Positions 9,302 through 18,880 of a stretch of DNA of 64,000 nt are shown piece by piece. The notes beneath the pieces are model-generated. The model was not told the DNA's origin. It worked only from the letters and a program-made list of their open reading frames with translations, and did not search any database. Source of the stretch: Oceanobacillus zhaokaii. Its GTDB lineage: Bacteria; Bacillota; Bacilli; Bacillales; Amphibacillaceae. A program made the position numbers and the translations under genes. The stretch covers positions 3,667,001 through 3,731,000 of the forward strand of contig NZ_CP024848.1 of NCBI RefSeq assembly GCF_003352005.1, read 5' to 3'. Position 1 is the first letter of the stretch. Each line of letters opens with the position of its first letter.

Positions 9302-10927
9302 ATGATAACTGTAAATAATGTTAGTTTACGATATGGTGACAAGAAACTTTTTGAAGATGTTAACTTAAAATTCACTCCTGGTAACTGTTATGGTGTCATT
9401 GGCGCAAATGGTGCTGGAAAGTCGACTTTTCTAAAAGTGCTATCTGGTGAAGTTGAACCACAGTCTGGAAATGTTTCCATGTCTCCTGGTGAGCGACTAA
9501 CGATGTTGAAACAGGACCACTTTGCCTTTGAAGATCACGAAGTATTAGATACCGTATTAATCGGCTTTGAGAAATTATATAAAGTGAAACAGGAGAAAGA
9601 CGCAATTTACATGAAAGCGGACTTCTCTGAGGAAGATGGAATGCGTGCAGCTGAGCTTGAAGGTGAATTCGCAGAAATGAATGGTTGGGAAGCTGAATCA
9701 GATGCAGCCATTTTATTAAAAGGCCTTGGCATTGGCGAGTCTCTTCATACGAAGAAAATGAGCGAATTACCAGAAGACCAAAAAGTAAAGGTATTGCTAG
9801 CACAAAGTTTATTCGGTAATCCGGATATTCTACTGCTAGATGAGCCGACAAACGGTCTTGATCTACAGGCTATTCAATGGCTAGAAGAATTCCTAATCAA
9901 TTTCGAGAATACTGTTATTGTCGTTTCCCATGACCGTCACTTCCTAAATAAGGTATGTACACATATTGCGGATGTTGATTTTGGTAAAATTCAAATCTAC
10001 GTTGGTAACTATGATTTTTGGTATGAATCCAGTCAGCTAGCAACACAAATGGCACAAGATGCAAACAAGAAGAAGGAAGAAAAAATTAAAGAGCTGCAAG
10101 CCTTCGTTGCCCGCTTTAGTGCAAACGCATCGAAATCAAAACAAGCAACTTCTCGTAAGAAGATGCTTGAAAATATTACACTTGATGATATTAGACCATC
10201 ATCACGTAAATATCCATATATTGCCTTCACTCCCGAACGTGAAATAGGTAATGACTTATTACGTGTCGAAGGACTTACGAAAACAATCGGCGGCAAGAAA
10301 GTATTGGATAATATTAGCTTCACTATAAATAAAGACGACAAGGTAGCCTTCCTTGGTCAGGATGATATTGCTAAAACGACTTTATTCAAAATCCTAACTG
10401 GCGAGCTTGAACCTGATTCTGGTTCATATAAATGGGGTGTGACAACCTCTCAATCTTATTTTCCAAAAGACAATAGTGAGTTCTTCGAAAATAATGAGCT
10501 TTCACTAGTCGATTGGTTACGTCAATATTCATCACCAGATGAACAAACAGAAACTTTCTTACGTGGATTCCTAGGTAGAATGTTATTCTCTGGTGAAGAA
10601 GCTTTGAAGAAGGCTAATGTATTATCCGGCGGAGAGAAAGTTCGTTGCATGCTTTCGAAAATGATGCTTTCAAGTGCAAATGTCTTAATTCTTGATGAGC
10701 CAACAAACCATCTGGACCTTGAATCAATTACATCATTAAATAATGGTCTAATTAAATTTAAAGGTTCCATTCTCTTTACTTCACATGACCATCAATTTGT
10801 TAATAGTATCGCTAATCGTCTGATTGAAATTACACCAAGCGGAATTATTGATAAAGAAATCAGTTATGATGAATACGTTCAAGATAAAGATATTCAAAAG
10901 CAGATAAGCAAGATGTATGCTGTTTAA
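9302..10927 (+). CDS. ykpA: ABC-F family ATPase (YkpA/YbiT type)
   Basis: A soluble twin-ATPase of 541 residues without membrane parts, of the ABC-F class that acts on ribosomes. Domain 1 has Walker A GANGAGKST (about 37-45) and DEPTNGLD; domain 2 has a variant Walker A G-Q-D-D-I-A-K-T-T, LSGGEKVR and DEPTNHLD. The linker near residues 240-300 is basic and helical, as in the P-site tRNA interaction motif. The first signature is LPEDQ, not LSGGQ; as I recall, this is normal for Gram-positive members of this subgroup. GGAGG lies before ATG 9302. It is a single gene. Resistance to a particular antibiotic should not be assumed. Confidence 0.88.
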   Translation: MITVNNVSLRYGDKKLFEDVNLKFTPGNCYGVIGANGAGKSTFLKVLSGEVEPQSGNVSMSPGERLTMLKQDHFAFEDHEVLDTVLIGFEKLYKVKQEKDAIYMKADFSEEDGMRAAELEGEFAEMNGWEAESDAAILLKGLGIGESLHTKKMSELPEDQKVKVLLAQSLFGNPDILLLDEPTNGLDLQAIQWLEEFLINFENTVIVVSHDRHFLNKVCTHIADVDFGKIQIYVGNYDFWYESSQLATQMAQDANKKKEEKIKELQAFVARFSANASKSKQATSRKKMLENITLDDIRPSSRKYPYIAFTPEREIGNDLLRVEGLTKTIGGKKVLDNISFTINKDDKVAFLGQDDIAKTTLFKILTGELEPDSGSYKWGVTTSQSYFPKDNSEFFENNELSLVDWLRQYSSPDEQTETFLRGFLGRMLFSGEEALKKANVLSGGEKVRCMLSKMMLSSANVLILDEPTNHLDLESITSLNNGLIKFKGSILFTSHDHQFVNSIANRLIEITPSGIIDKEISYDEYVQDKDIQKQISKMYAV

Positions 10928-10936
10928 TAGCGAATG

Positions 10937-10967
10937 ATGCGTTCTTCCTTTGGGAGGGCGTATTTTT
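10937..10967 (+). terminator. Terminator of the ABC-F gene
   Basis: ATGCGTTCTTCC pairs with GGGAGGGCGTAT through a three-base loop, with several G-U pairs, followed by a T run. It starts 10 bases after the stop. Confidence 0.75.
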
Positions 10968-11085
10968 TGTTGAACTTTATGTTAACCAGGGTGGAGCGTT
11001 TGTTGAAATTTCGGGCGCTTGAACGGAGTTCTCATGCTCTTGGTGATATTCACGCACTCCCGATGATTTATGGACATTCTTGATG

Positions 11086-12033
11086 CTATTTTCCCAGATC
11101 CCTTTTAATTTTTGCTAGCATATCCTTCGATAGCTTTTCTAAATCATATTCCACCCGAAACTTCCAATCACTTACTGCTTCAGAGCAATCAATTACGTTT
11201 GGCCAGCTATCAGCAATGCTTTGTCTAATGGGATCTACTTGATAATCTAGTGTAAATGCTGGGATATGCTTCTTTATTACCCTAGCAAAATCTTCTGGCG
11301 CTGCGGAGAATGATGATACATTATAGGCATTACGGTGCACCAGTTTCTCCGGGTTCGCTTCCATCAGTGTTATAATTGCATTTAATGCATCAGGCATATA
11401 CATCATATCCATTGCCGTTCCTTCCGCGATATAAGACTTGTAGGTTTTATTTTTCACTGCATGATAATAAATCTCCACGGCATAATCGGTCGTCCCCCCT
11501 CCTGGTGGTGCAAGATAGGAAATTAAACCAGGAAATCTTAGTCCACGTGTATCAACTCCAAATCGTTTAAAATAATAATCACATAATAGTTCTCCCGCAA
11601 CTTTACTGATGCCATACATTGTCGTTGGACGTTGCAATGTAACTTGTGGGGTATTATTTTTTGGTGTCGAGGGTCCAAATGCACCTATCGAACTTGGCGT
11701 AAAAAATTGTAAATCAAGCTCTCGTGCAACCTCAATTGCATTGATTAATCCAACCATATTGACATCCCACGCAAGTCTAGGGGCTGTCTCTGCCTTTGCA
11801 GACAATATGGATGCTAAGTGGATGATTGTATCCACTCTGTATTTTACCGCACACTGGAAAATAGCTGATCCATCTGTTACATCAACCAATTCAATTGGCC
11901 CCTTCTCTTTAACGGCATCATCAGCACGTATATCTGTCGCAATTACATTCAGTGTTCCATACACATCGCGCAGCTTGTTGACGAGTTCTGTTCCAATTTG
12001 ACCGAGCGCACCAGTAACTAGAATTCGCTTCAT
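11086..12033 (-). CDS. tdh: L-threonine 3-dehydrogenase, epimerase (SDR) type
   Basis: Oxidises L-threonine to 2-amino-3-ketobutyrate with NAD+. An extended short-chain dehydrogenase of 315 residues: G-x-x-G-x-x-G (TGALGQIG, residues 7-14) binds NAD and the Y-x-x-x-K pair is in MYGISKVAGE. Similarity to UDP-sugar epimerases is expected for this threonine dehydrogenase class, and the kbl gene just upstream fixes the role. Start ATG 12033 has AAGGGGTG about 7 bases ahead; the GTG at 12042 lies within that site. The gap from kbl is 33 bases. I see no clear terminator after it. Confidence 0.9.
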   Translation of the reverse strand: MKRILVTGALGQIGTELVNKLRDVYGTLNVIATDIRADDAVKEKGPIELVDVTDGSAIFQCAVKYRVDTIIHLASILSAKAETAPRLAWDVNMVGLINAIEVARELDLQFFTPSSIGAFGPSTPKNNTPQVTLQRPTTMYGISKVAGELLCDYYFKRFGVDTRGLRFPGLISYLAPPGGGTTDYAVEIYYHAVKNKTYKSYIAEGTAMDMMYMPDALNAIITLMEANPEKLVHRNAYNVSSFSAAPEDFARVIKKHIPAFTLDYQVDPIRQSIADSWPNVIDCSEAVSDWKFRVEYDLEKLSKDMLAKIKRDLGK

Positions 12034-12066
12034 TTCCAGCACCCCTTTGTCATACTGGATGATTTA

Positions 12067-13257
12067 TTAAATGATGCCTAGCTCTTTCCCAACCTTTTCG
12101 TAAACTGAAACGGCTTCATTTAACATTTCTGTAGTGTGTGCAGCAGTTGGCATATTGCGAACTCTCCCTGTACCTCTTGGCACTGTCGGAAAGACAATTG
12201 CCTTCGCATATACCCCTTCTTCAAATAATCGCTTACTAAACATCTGTGCTTGTTTTTCATCGCCAATAATACAAGGGGTGATTGGTGTTTCACTAACTCC
12301 AACGTTAAATCCCAATTTCTTCAATTCACCCTTTAAATAAGTGCCATTTTTCCATAATTGCTCATTTAGCTCCGTACTTCCCATTAATATTTCAAGTGCC
12401 TTTGCACTCGCAATCGTATCAGCTGGTGAAAGTGCAGTTGAAAATAAAAAAGGACGCGATCGTGCCTTTAACCAATTGATTAGATTTGCTTTGCCAGCAA
12501 CATACCCACCAACAACACCAATTGCCTTCGAGAGAGTCCCCATTTGAAAATCTATCCGCTTCTCGAGTCCGAAGTGCTTAACCGTACCAGCTCCATTTCC
12601 TGTTACGCCAGACCCATGTGCATCATCAACATAAGTAATCAAGTCAAATTCCTCAGCAATTGCAACGATGTCAGGAAGATTTGCGATATCGCCATCCATG
12701 GAAAATACACCATCGGTAATAACCATAATTTTATTATATGCTCTAGACTCAGCCGCTTCTTTTGCCTTTTGGCGAAGGTCCTTCATGTCTGAGTGGCCAA
12801 ATCGAATAGTTTTTGCTTTTGACAAGCGACACCCATCAATAATCGATGCATGGTTTAATGAATCAGAAAGGATTGCATCGTTTTTATCCATCACTGCAGA
12901 AATTGCCGCCATATTGCAATTAAAGCCAGATTGATAAGAAATTGCCGCTTCCGTCCCTTTAAATTGTGCTAGCTTATTCTCTAGTTGAATATGTAAATCG
13001 AGTGTTCCATTTATCGTTCGAACTGCACCAGATCCCACACCATGAGAATCAATGGCTTGCTTTGCTGCTGCCTTTAAACGGTTATCTGCAGCTAAACCTA
13101 AATAATTATTCGATGAAAGATTAATTTTTTCTACCCCATCTATTGTTATCACCGGTCCATTAGCACCCTGTACGACATCAATCGCATTATATAGTCCATT
13201 CTCCTTCAATTCGGCAATACAATCATCTAAAAACTGATTCAGTGTCTTACTTGTCAT
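12067..13257 (-). CDS. kbl: Glycine C-acetyltransferase (2-amino-3-ketobutyrate CoA ligase)
   Basis: Cleaves 2-amino-3-ketobutyrate with CoA to glycine and acetyl-CoA. A 396-residue PLP enzyme of the alpha-oxoamine synthase family: NNYLG near residue 50, DDAHGSG carrying the PLP-contacting Asp and His, and the PLP lysine in GTLSKAIG. The fold cannot separate it from 8-amino-7-oxononanoate synthase, but the tdh gene next to it and the absence of biotin genes make the threonine pathway far more likely. AGGAGG lies about 11 bases before ATG 13257. It is first in a two-gene operon that turns threonine into glycine and acetyl-CoA. Confidence 0.92.
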   Translation of the reverse strand: MTSKTLNQFLDDCIAELKENGLYNAIDVVQGANGPVITIDGVEKINLSSNNYLGLAADNRLKAAAKQAIDSHGVGSGAVRTINGTLDLHIQLENKLAQFKGTEAAISYQSGFNCNMAAISAVMDKNDAILSDSLNHASIIDGCRLSKAKTIRFGHSDMKDLRQKAKEAAESRAYNKIMVITDGVFSMDGDIANLPDIVAIAEEFDLITYVDDAHGSGVTGNGAGTVKHFGLEKRIDFQMGTLSKAIGVVGGYVAGKANLINWLKARSRPFLFSTALSPADTIASAKALEILMGSTELNEQLWKNGTYLKGELKKLGFNVGVSETPITPCIIGDEKQAQMFSKRLFEEGVYAKAIVFPTVPRGTGRVRNMPTAAHTTEMLNEAVSVYEKVGKELGII

Positions 13258-13508
13258 TTATCACTTCACTCCTCCTCTTAAATGGATGCGCTTACTATTA
13301 TTGCAAATTATTATACATAAATAGTAAACTAGTCTGCACGTATAAAGCGAGGTAGTTTTTCGTATTTCCTGCTATCAATAAATGATGCCTATTCTCTTAC
13401 TATGTTTAAATATTGACGGTTATTCCTATTTTTCTAAGAATTGCCAATGGTGAATTGCAGCAATTTTTATTATAATGGGGATAGGAACAATCTTTGGAGG
13501 CATTATCG

Positions 13509-13655
13509 ATGAAAAAAACTTTAGTTACCTTGCTTGCAGTTATAATTATCGGCATTGGGATTGTAGGATTTAAACAATTAACCGATAATCCAGATGAAGT
13601 AATTCAGGACAATAATCATTCTAAGAAAATCAATGTATCGCTTAATATAAGATAG
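13509..13655 (+). CDS. Small membrane or exported peptide, 48 residues
   Basis: ATG 13509 is preceded by TGGAGG at a suitable distance and the frame ends at TAG 13655. The peptide begins MKKTLVTLLAVIIIGIGIVG, a basic start plus hydrophobic helix, then a polar tail rich in Asn, Asp and Lys. This could be a membrane micro-protein or a short secreted peptide. No cysteine lipobox is present. A strong terminator follows at once, which supports an independent gene. I do not recognise the family. Confidence 0.65.
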   Translation: MKKTLVTLLAVIIIGIGIVGFKQLTDNPDEVIQDNNHSKKINVSLNIR

Positions 13656-13682
13656 ATATATAGGTTTAGAGTTCAGAAAAAG

Positions 13683-13716
13683 AAGGAAAGCATTTTATAT
13701 AGATGCTTTCCTTTTT
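13683..13716 (+). terminator. Terminator of the small peptide gene
   Basis: GGAAAGCAT (13685-13693) pairs perfectly with ATGCTTTCC (13703-13711), with TTTTT after it. Confidence 0.85.
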
Positions 13717-13742
13717 GCTGGCAATAATTTTATAAAGGGATC

Positions 13743-13784
13743 TTCAAAAAGTCCAATAAAATGAGTTATCGGTCCTTTTTGAAC
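13743..13784. repeat. Short inverted repeat resembling the R3 ends
   Basis: TTCAAAAAGTCC at 13743 and GGTCCTTTTTGAAC ending at 13784 face each other over 16 bases. These match the outer ends of the R3 repeat (25475-25777), so this may be a collapsed R3 copy. On the minus strand it lies 15 bases after the stop of the LysM/3D gene and could act as its terminator. Confidence 0.55.
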
Positions 13785-13798
13785 ACACACTATATTGA

Positions 13799-14587
13799 TT
13801 AGTTAACAATTGTGACGTCAACTGTACGAACGCCCCAATTCATTGCTTCACTCGTTGTTGGAACATGAAGGTCAATCTTGTTTCCTTTAATAGCGCCGCC
13901 GATATCAGCTGCTGTTGCATATCCGTAGCCTTCCACGTAAACTTCTGAACCTAGTGGAATAACATTAGGATCAACAGCGATTACTTTAGCATTTGGGTTT
14001 GCATTTAGGTCAACACCTGTATATGTTACACCAGAACATCCATCACATTTTGCTGTATATGCTGTTGCTTTTACGGAAATTGTCTTACCTTGTGGCTCTT
14101 GCTTTTGTTTTGTTTCACTCTTTGGTGCTTCTGTTTGTGCTGATGCAGTATTCTGTGTATTGGTTTCACTAGATGTTGCATCTGTAGTTGCTGGCTTACT
14201 AGATTTCTTCGTAACTGCTATGTCGTCTTGCTTTACATTACCATTCTTAATGGATAACTCTTGACCAATAACGATTAGATCTGTCTTTAAATTATTCCAT
14301 TCTCTTAAATCTTTTAACGTAATATTATGCTCCTTCGCGATACTTAATAATGTATCACCTGGGCGCACTGAATAATTAGCTTGAATGTAAATTAATTGTT
14401 TTGGGTGTATTACTGAGTCTTTAAGTTCATTTATATCTATTAATTCGTCTACTGTCGTATTATTTTCATTTGCAATATTCCAAAGGCTATCACCTTTTTG
14501 TACTTCATATTCCTCTGCGGAAACGTTTGTTACAGCTGCGCCAGCAATGATAATCCCCGTAGCAATTGCCGCTACAAATTTCTTCAT
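13799..14587 (-). CDS. yocH: Secreted LysM-3D domain cell-wall protein (YocH-like)
   Basis: A 262-residue exported wall hydrolase. A signal peptide ends near VSA-EE (residues 22-26). Two LysM peptidoglycan-binding repeats follow (about 26-70 and 72-115), then a Ser/Thr/Gln-rich linker (about 116-168), then the C-terminal 3D domain (about 170-262) with three conserved Asp in DPNVIPLG, ADIGG and KIDLHV, the fold of lytic transglycosylase MltA-type enzymes. In B. subtilis yocH is switched on by WalRK. The upstream region here has several TGTAAT half sites, though none in exact 11 bp register. AGGAGG precedes ATG 14587. Confidence 0.88.
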   Translation of the reverse strand: MKKFVAAIATGIIIAGAAVTNVSAEEYEVQKGDSLWNIANENNTTVDELIDINELKDSVIHPKQLIYIQANYSVRPGDTLLSIAKEHNITLKDLREWNNLKTDLIVIGQELSIKNGNVKQDDIAVTKKSSKPATTDATSSETNTQNTASAQTEAPKSETKQKQEPQGKTISVKATAYTAKCDGCSGVTYTGVDLNANPNAKVIAVDPNVIPLGSEVYVEGYGYATAADIGGAIKGNKIDLHVPTTSEAMNWGVRTVDVTIVN

Positions 14588-14696
14588 TTGGGTTCCTCCT
14601 TAAATTTCTGACAAACCCAATACTAACACAGGAGACTATCGAATACAGTTACAGGGCGTTTAAGAGTCTATTACAAGAATGACTAATTTAGGCGGT

Positions 14697-14755
14697 AATA
14701 TTACAAATGTAATATTTTTGATATAAAAGTCTCATATTTTACAAGATGCATTACA
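14697..14755 (-). promoter_or_regulatory. Cluster of TGTAAT half sites upstream of yocH-like gene
   Basis: A dyad AATATTAC-AAAT-GTAATATT (14697-14716) and two minus-strand half sites TGTAAT (14750-14755) and TGTAAA (14738-14743) that are 12 bp apart. The WalR consensus is TGTWAH with N5, an 11 bp period, so the spacing is one base too long. Regulation by an OmpR-type regulator is possible but not shown. Confidence 0.35.
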
Positions 14756-14807
14756 AAAGTCATATAATAATAGATTTTGTAACAGAAATCCCCTTATATT
14801 CTCACCA

Positions 14808-15845
14808 TTATACAGGTATATTATCTTTTCTTTTATCATCACTCGCTTTAAACTCTTGGTTATAGTTTTCATCATATACATGGCATGCAACCCAATGATC
14901 TTGCTTATATTCCTGCCATGTTGGTTCTATTTTTGCACAAACGTCCATCGCTAGTGGACATCTTGTTCGGAATCTGCATCCATTTGGTGGATTAACTGGA
15001 CTCGGAACATCTCCTTCTAATATGATTCGTTCCCGTGACCGTTCTATTCTTGGATTTGCAATCGGAATGGCACTAATTAATGCTTGCGTATATGGATGCA
15101 ATGGTTCACGATATAATTCTTCACTTTTGGCTATTTCTGCCATTTTCCCTAAGTACATCACACCAACACGATCACTAATATGTTTTACCATTGATAGATC
15201 ATGAGCAATAAACAGAAATGTCAATCCATGCTCCCTTTGAAGTCGTTTCAGCAAATTTACAACCTGTGCCTGTATCGAAACATCAAGTGCTGAAATCGGC
15301 TCATCAGCAACAATGAATTCTGGGCTGACCGCTAACGCTCGGGCAATTCCAATCCGCTGCCGCTGGCCACCACTAAATTCATGTGGATAGCGATTACCAT
15401 GGTCTTTATTCAGCCCAACTATTTCTAGTAATTCATTCACACGAGTCGTCCGTTCTTTTGAAGATTTTATCAATCCATGAATATCGATGCCTTCTGCAAT
15501 GATATCCTTTACCGTCATCCTTGGATTTAGTGAGGCATATGGATCTTGGAAAATCATTTGCATGGAACGATTAAATTCCTTTAATTTCCTTTTTGACTTC
15601 GCTTGATGGACATCCTCTCCGTCAAATGCCACTTTCCCTTCTGTTGCTTCGTATAACCGCATAATCGCCCGGCCTGCTGTGGACTTCCCACAGCCAGATT
15701 CGCCAACCAGTCCGAACGTTTCCCCTTTAAAAATATCAAATGTGATGCCATCAACAGCCTTTAATACATTGTTTCTGTCCAGTTTAAAATGTTTTTTTAA
15801 ATCTTTTATCTCCAGCAGCTTTTCTTTATCATTAGACATAAACAT
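14808..15845 (-). CDS. oppF: Oligopeptide ABC transporter ATPase OppF (operon 1), Fe-S type
   Basis: Second ATPase of the first peptide importer, 345 residues. Walker A is GESGCGKST, the signature SGGQRQR, and Walker B ends in ADEPISALD. The C-terminal oligo_HPY region keeps four cysteines in the pattern GC-x5-RC-x6-C then C, which in the Dpp/Opp family can hold a [4Fe-4S] cluster. ATG 15845 or 15839 are both possible behind GGAGGAGAGG. It overlaps the end of oppD by 14 bases. It is the last gene of oppABCDF and has no evident terminator. Confidence 0.9.
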   Translation of the reverse strand: MFMSNDKEKLLEIKDLKKHFKLDRNNVLKAVDGITFDIFKGETFGLVGESGCGKSTAGRAIMRLYEATEGKVAFDGEDVHQAKSKRKLKEFNRSMQMIFQDPYASLNPRMTVKDIIAEGIDIHGLIKSSKERTTRVNELLEIVGLNKDHGNRYPHEFSGGQRQRIGIARALAVSPEFIVADEPISALDVSIQAQVVNLLKRLQREHGLTFLFIAHDLSMVKHISDRVGVMYLGKMAEIAKSEELYREPLHPYTQALISAIPIANPRIERSRERIILEGDVPSPVNPPNGCRFRTRCPLAMDVCAKIEPTWQEYKQDHWVACHVYDENYNQEFKASDDKRKDNIPV

Positions 15846-16860
15846 CCTCTCCTCCTACGATTGCTGATTCAGGAATATCTACTTTAGGTGCTCTCTCATC
15901 TAACAACCAACAAGCTGCTTCATGTGTCGGAGATACCGCAGTAAATGCTGGCATATAGTCACTGCAAGCATTCATTGCGTATGGACAGCGCGTTACAAAC
16001 GGACATCCTTTTGGAGGTTCAGCCAAATCTGGTGGTGATCCCGGAATAACTTGCAGATTCTCCTGTTCTCTGTCGATCTTCGGCATCGATCCTAATAATC
16101 CCCATGTATAAGGGTGCTTCGGTTCAAAAAATATCTCATCCACTGTAGCTGATTCCACAATCTTTCCACCATACATCACCGCAACTCTGCTAGCTGTATT
16201 TGCTACTACACCTAAGTCATGTGTAATTAATATGATTGCTGTACCCGTTTCCTCTTGGATTTGCCTCATCAATTCAAGGATTTGTGCCTGAATGGTAACA
16301 TCTAATGCAGTTGTAGGTTCATCAGCAATTAAGATTTTAGGATTACATGAAAGGGCAATGGCAATCATTGCACGTTGGCGCATCCCACCCGAATATTGAT
16401 GTGGATATTGTTTAATTCTTACTTCTGGAGTTGGAATACCAACTAATTTTAATAACTGGATTCCCCGAAGATGTGCCTCTTTCTTTGACATATTTTGGTG
16501 TTTCATTAGTCCTTCTGCAATTTGCTTGCCAATCGTCATTGTCGGATTTAACGATGTCATCGGATCTTGAAAGATCATGCTGATTTCCTTTCCGCGAATA
16601 CTTTCCATTTGTTTTTCTGATTTTTGCAGGAGATCTTCTCCATTAAATCGAATTTCCCCACCGACGAATTTCCCTGGTGGAGTTTGCACGAGCCGCATTA
16701 CCGATTGTGCGGTCACACTTTTCCCAGATCCAGATTCTCCAACAATTGCAAGTGTTTCCCTTTCGTTTAATTGAAAACTAACATCCCGTACCGCTTTCAC
16801 TTCTGCCCCATATGTATCAAACGATACGGAAAGATTCTTCACTTCTAAGATTTTACTCAT
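15832..16860 (-). CDS. oppD: Oligopeptide ABC transporter ATPase OppD (operon 1), Fe-S type
   Basis: First ATPase of importer 1, 342 residues, pairs with OppF on the cytoplasmic face of OppBC. Walker A is GESGSGKSV, the signature SGGMRQR, Walker [10 protein letters not shown]. The C-terminal part has GC-P-F-V-T-R-C then C and a last C before WLLDE: four cysteines placed for a [4Fe-4S] cluster. The start at 16860 is fixed by AAAAAAGGAGGACATAAG just before ATG; an earlier frame opening reaches back to 16902 but runs into oppC. The gap from oppC is 16 bases. Confidence 0.92.
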   Translation of the reverse strand: MSKILEVKNLSVSFDTYGAEVKAVRDVSFQLNERETLAIVGESGSGKSVTAQSVMRLVQTPPGKFVGGEIRFNGEDLLQKSEKQMESIRGKEISMIFQDPMTSLNPTMTIGKQIAEGLMKHQNMSKKEAHLRGIQLLKLVGIPTPEVRIKQYPHQYSGGMRQRAMIAIALSCNPKILIADEPTTALDVTIQAQILELMRQIQEETGTAIILITHDLGVVANTASRVAVMYGGKIVESATVDEIFFEPKHPYTWGLLGSMPKIDREQENLQVIPGSPPDLAEPPKGCPFVTRCPYAMNACSDYMPAFTAVSPTHEAACWLLDERAPKVDIPESAIVGGEDVYV

Positions 16861-16876
16861 CTTATGTCCTCCTTTT

Positions 16877-17797
16877 TTAGCGTTCATTCGGATCCAATGC
16901 ATCCCTCATCCCATCGCCAACAACATTAAATGCTAGCATCGTAATACAAATGAATATTGCTGGAAAGAATAGCTGATTTGGGTAATATTGAAGTGCTGGC
17001 AAAGCGTCTGAAGACATTGTTCCCCAACTCGCTAATGGAGCTTGTACACCAATACCAAGGAAGCTTAAAAAAGACTCCGTGAATATCGCACTCGGAATTG
17101 TTAATGTTAATGTAACTAAAATAGGTCCTAAAGTATTAGGAATGAGATGCTTTATTAATAATCTGCCATTACTCGCGCCTAATGATTTCGACGCCATGAC
17201 AAACTCCTCTGACCTGAGCTGCATCACTTGGCCCCGGACAATTCTCGCCATATTTATCCATCCCGTTATCGTCATAGCAATAATTAATGTCCATAGATTT
17301 TGCGGTAACACGACTAATAGTAAAATAACGACTAATAGATACGGCACACCGTATAAAACATCCGCAATTCTCATTAGAATTTCATCGACTTTCCCTCCAA
17401 AGAAGCCTGCTATCGCACCCCAAATAACACCGATAACTAGATCAATCAGGGCTGCCATTAAACCAATAAACAGGGAAATTTGTGCCCCATACCATGTTCT
17501 GGAAAATACATCTCTCCCTAGATTATCCGTACCAAACCAATGTTCAGCAGATGGTGCTTGATTCGCTTCTAATAAGCTATTCTCATAATAATTTTGCCCA
17601 GAAATTGGACCCCCGATGATAGCCATTACACCTAATAATAGAATGATAATGATACCAAATAATGCTAGTTTATTTTTTTTAAACCGACGCCAAGCATCCT
17701 TCCAATATGAAGTGCTTTCGCCTACGATTTTTTCTGCTTCCGATTGTTTTAATTGTAAGGCTTCAAAGTCGATTTCCTTTAACTGCCGATGTTCCAT
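16877..17797 (-). CDS. oppC: Oligopeptide ABC permease OppC (operon 1)
   Basis: Membrane subunit of importer 1, 306 residues. It has an N-terminal cytosolic segment, one helix (about 43-65), an external loop that opens with a G-T-D-N-L-G-R-D-type motif, and a five-helix BPD_transp_1 core. The EAA loop (about ...ASKSLGASNGRLLIKHLIPN) that docks on the ATPase is visible. Its ATG shares a base with the last base of oppB. It ends in LDPNER as usual for OppC/DppC. Confidence 0.92.
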   Translation of the reverse strand: MEHRQLKEIDFEALQLKQSEAEKIVGESTSYWKDAWRRFKKNKLALFGIIIILLLGVMAIIGGPISGQNYYENSLLEANQAPSAEHWFGTDNLGRDVFSRTWYGAQISLFIGLMAALIDLVIGVIWGAIAGFFGGKVDEILMRIADVLYGVPYLLVVILLLVVLPQNLWTLIIAMTITGWINMARIVRGQVMQLRSEEFVMASKSLGASNGRLLIKHLIPNTLGPILVTLTLTIPSAIFTESFLSFLGIGVQAPLASWGTMSSDALPALQYYPNQLFFPAIFICITMLAFNVVGDGMRDALDPNER

Positions 17798-18732
17798 TAT
17801 TTATTCGCCCCTTTCGATGTTACTTTAATGCGTGGATCAATCAGACCATAGAGAAGATCGACGATTAAAATCGATACGAGCAGCAGAACACTGAAAAAGA
17901 CAGTCGTACCCATAATTACCGTATAATCACGGTTGGTTACGCTTACAACAAATTCACTACCTAAACCAGGAATACCAAAAATCTTCTCAATGATAAAACT
18001 CCCAGTAAGTATCGAGACAACTAATGGACCTAAGTAGGAAACAACAGGTAATATCGCATTGCGCAATGCATGTTTATAAGTTACGACTCGTTGACTGAGT
18101 CCCTTCGATTTTGCCGTTTTAATATAATCACGATTTAGAACATCCAGCATACTTGATCGCATCAATCTCGCAATAAAGGCAAGTGGTGTCGTCGCCAAGG
18201 CAACTGCCGGTAAAATCGTATGTGCAAATGACTCGAATCTAGCAATCGGTAAAACCTGAAGATAAATTGCGAAGATATATTGTAAGATTGCCGCCATAAT
18301 AAAGCTTGGAACAGAGATTCCTAAGACAGCAATAATCATTGCCAGATAATCTCCAAATTTATTATGCTTAACAGCCGCTATAACTCCTAGTAAAACTCCT
18401 ACCGATATAGCAATAAAGATAGCTTCTAAACCAAGAATCAACGAATAGGGAAAGCTTCTGCCAATAATCTCGGTTACTTCTTGTCCAACATATTTAAATG
18501 ATGGACCAAAGTCGAATGTGAAGGCATTAATAAGATAAGAGAAATATTGTTCATGAATTGGATCATTAAATCCATATGCTTCATTCATTTGTGCTTCAAT
18601 TGCAGGGGGTAATGCTCGTTCCGATGCAAAAGGACCACCAGGTGCAGCCTTCATTAAAATAAATGTTACCGTAACAATTAAAAATAAAGAAAGAATAATA
18701 TAGCCGATTCGCTTAAGTAAGTATTTAATCAT
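17797..18732 (-). CDS. oppB: Oligopeptide ABC permease OppB (operon 1)
   Basis: Membrane subunit of importer 1, 311 residues with six helices. It starts [12 protein letters not shown] and carries the EAA-like loop [20 protein letters not shown]; the end [13 protein letters not shown] is standard for OppB/DppB. ATG 18732 is selected over 18738 because GGAGGTG lies 7 bases before it. Two hairpins in the 140 bases upstream separate it from oppA. Confidence 0.92.
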   Translation of the reverse strand: MIKYLLKRIGYIILSLFLIVTVTFILMKAAPGGPFASERALPPAIEAQMNEAYGFNDPIHEQYFSYLINAFTFDFGPSFKYVGQEVTEIIGRSFPYSLILGLEAIFIAISVGVLLGVIAAVKHNKFGDYLAMIIAVLGISVPSFIMAAILQYIFAIYLQVLPIARFESFAHTILPAVALATTPLAFIARLMRSSMLDVLNRDYIKTAKSKGLSQRVVTYKHALRNAILPVVSYLGPLVVSILTGSFIIEKIFGIPGLGSEFVVSVTNRDYTVIMGTTVFFSVLLLVSILIVDLLYGLIDPRIKVTSKGANK

Positions 18733-18764
18733 GAACATTCACCTCCACTATCTATTTGAGGAAA

Positions 18765-18851
18765 TTACATATGTGTATAGCCATATGTAATGAAATGAAA
18801 AAAAGGAAATCAACATAAGGCATACAGATCCCCTCTATATACCTTATGTTG
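18765..18851 (-). other. Two intercistronic hairpins between oppA and oppB (operon 1)
   Basis: Hairpin 1 (nearest oppA): CAACATAAGG (18811-18820) pairs perfectly with CCTTATGTTG (18842-18851); on the transcript it is followed by a U-rich stretch. Hairpin 2: TTACATATG (18765-18773) with CATATGTAA (18782-18790). Together they should both protect the oppA 3' end and let only part of the transcription go on to oppBCDF. Confidence 0.75.
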
Positions 18852-18880
18852 AAAAGCATTTTATCAATTACTGCATAGAT

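Noticed and set aside
9302..10927. LPEDQ in place of LSGGQ in the first ATPase domain of the ABC-F protein, and G for H in DEPTNGLD
   Set aside because: As I recall, staphylococcal and other Gram-positive members of this ABC-F subgroup share these residues, so it is a subgroup trait and not decay.
12067..13257. Biotin synthesis enzyme BioF
   Set aside because: Same fold, but the threonine dehydrogenase gene is directly downstream and no bio genes are present.
14738..14755. WalR box upstream of the yocH-like gene
   Set aside because: The two TGTAAW half sites are 12 bp apart, and the consensus needs 11, so I report them only as a low-confidence cluster.
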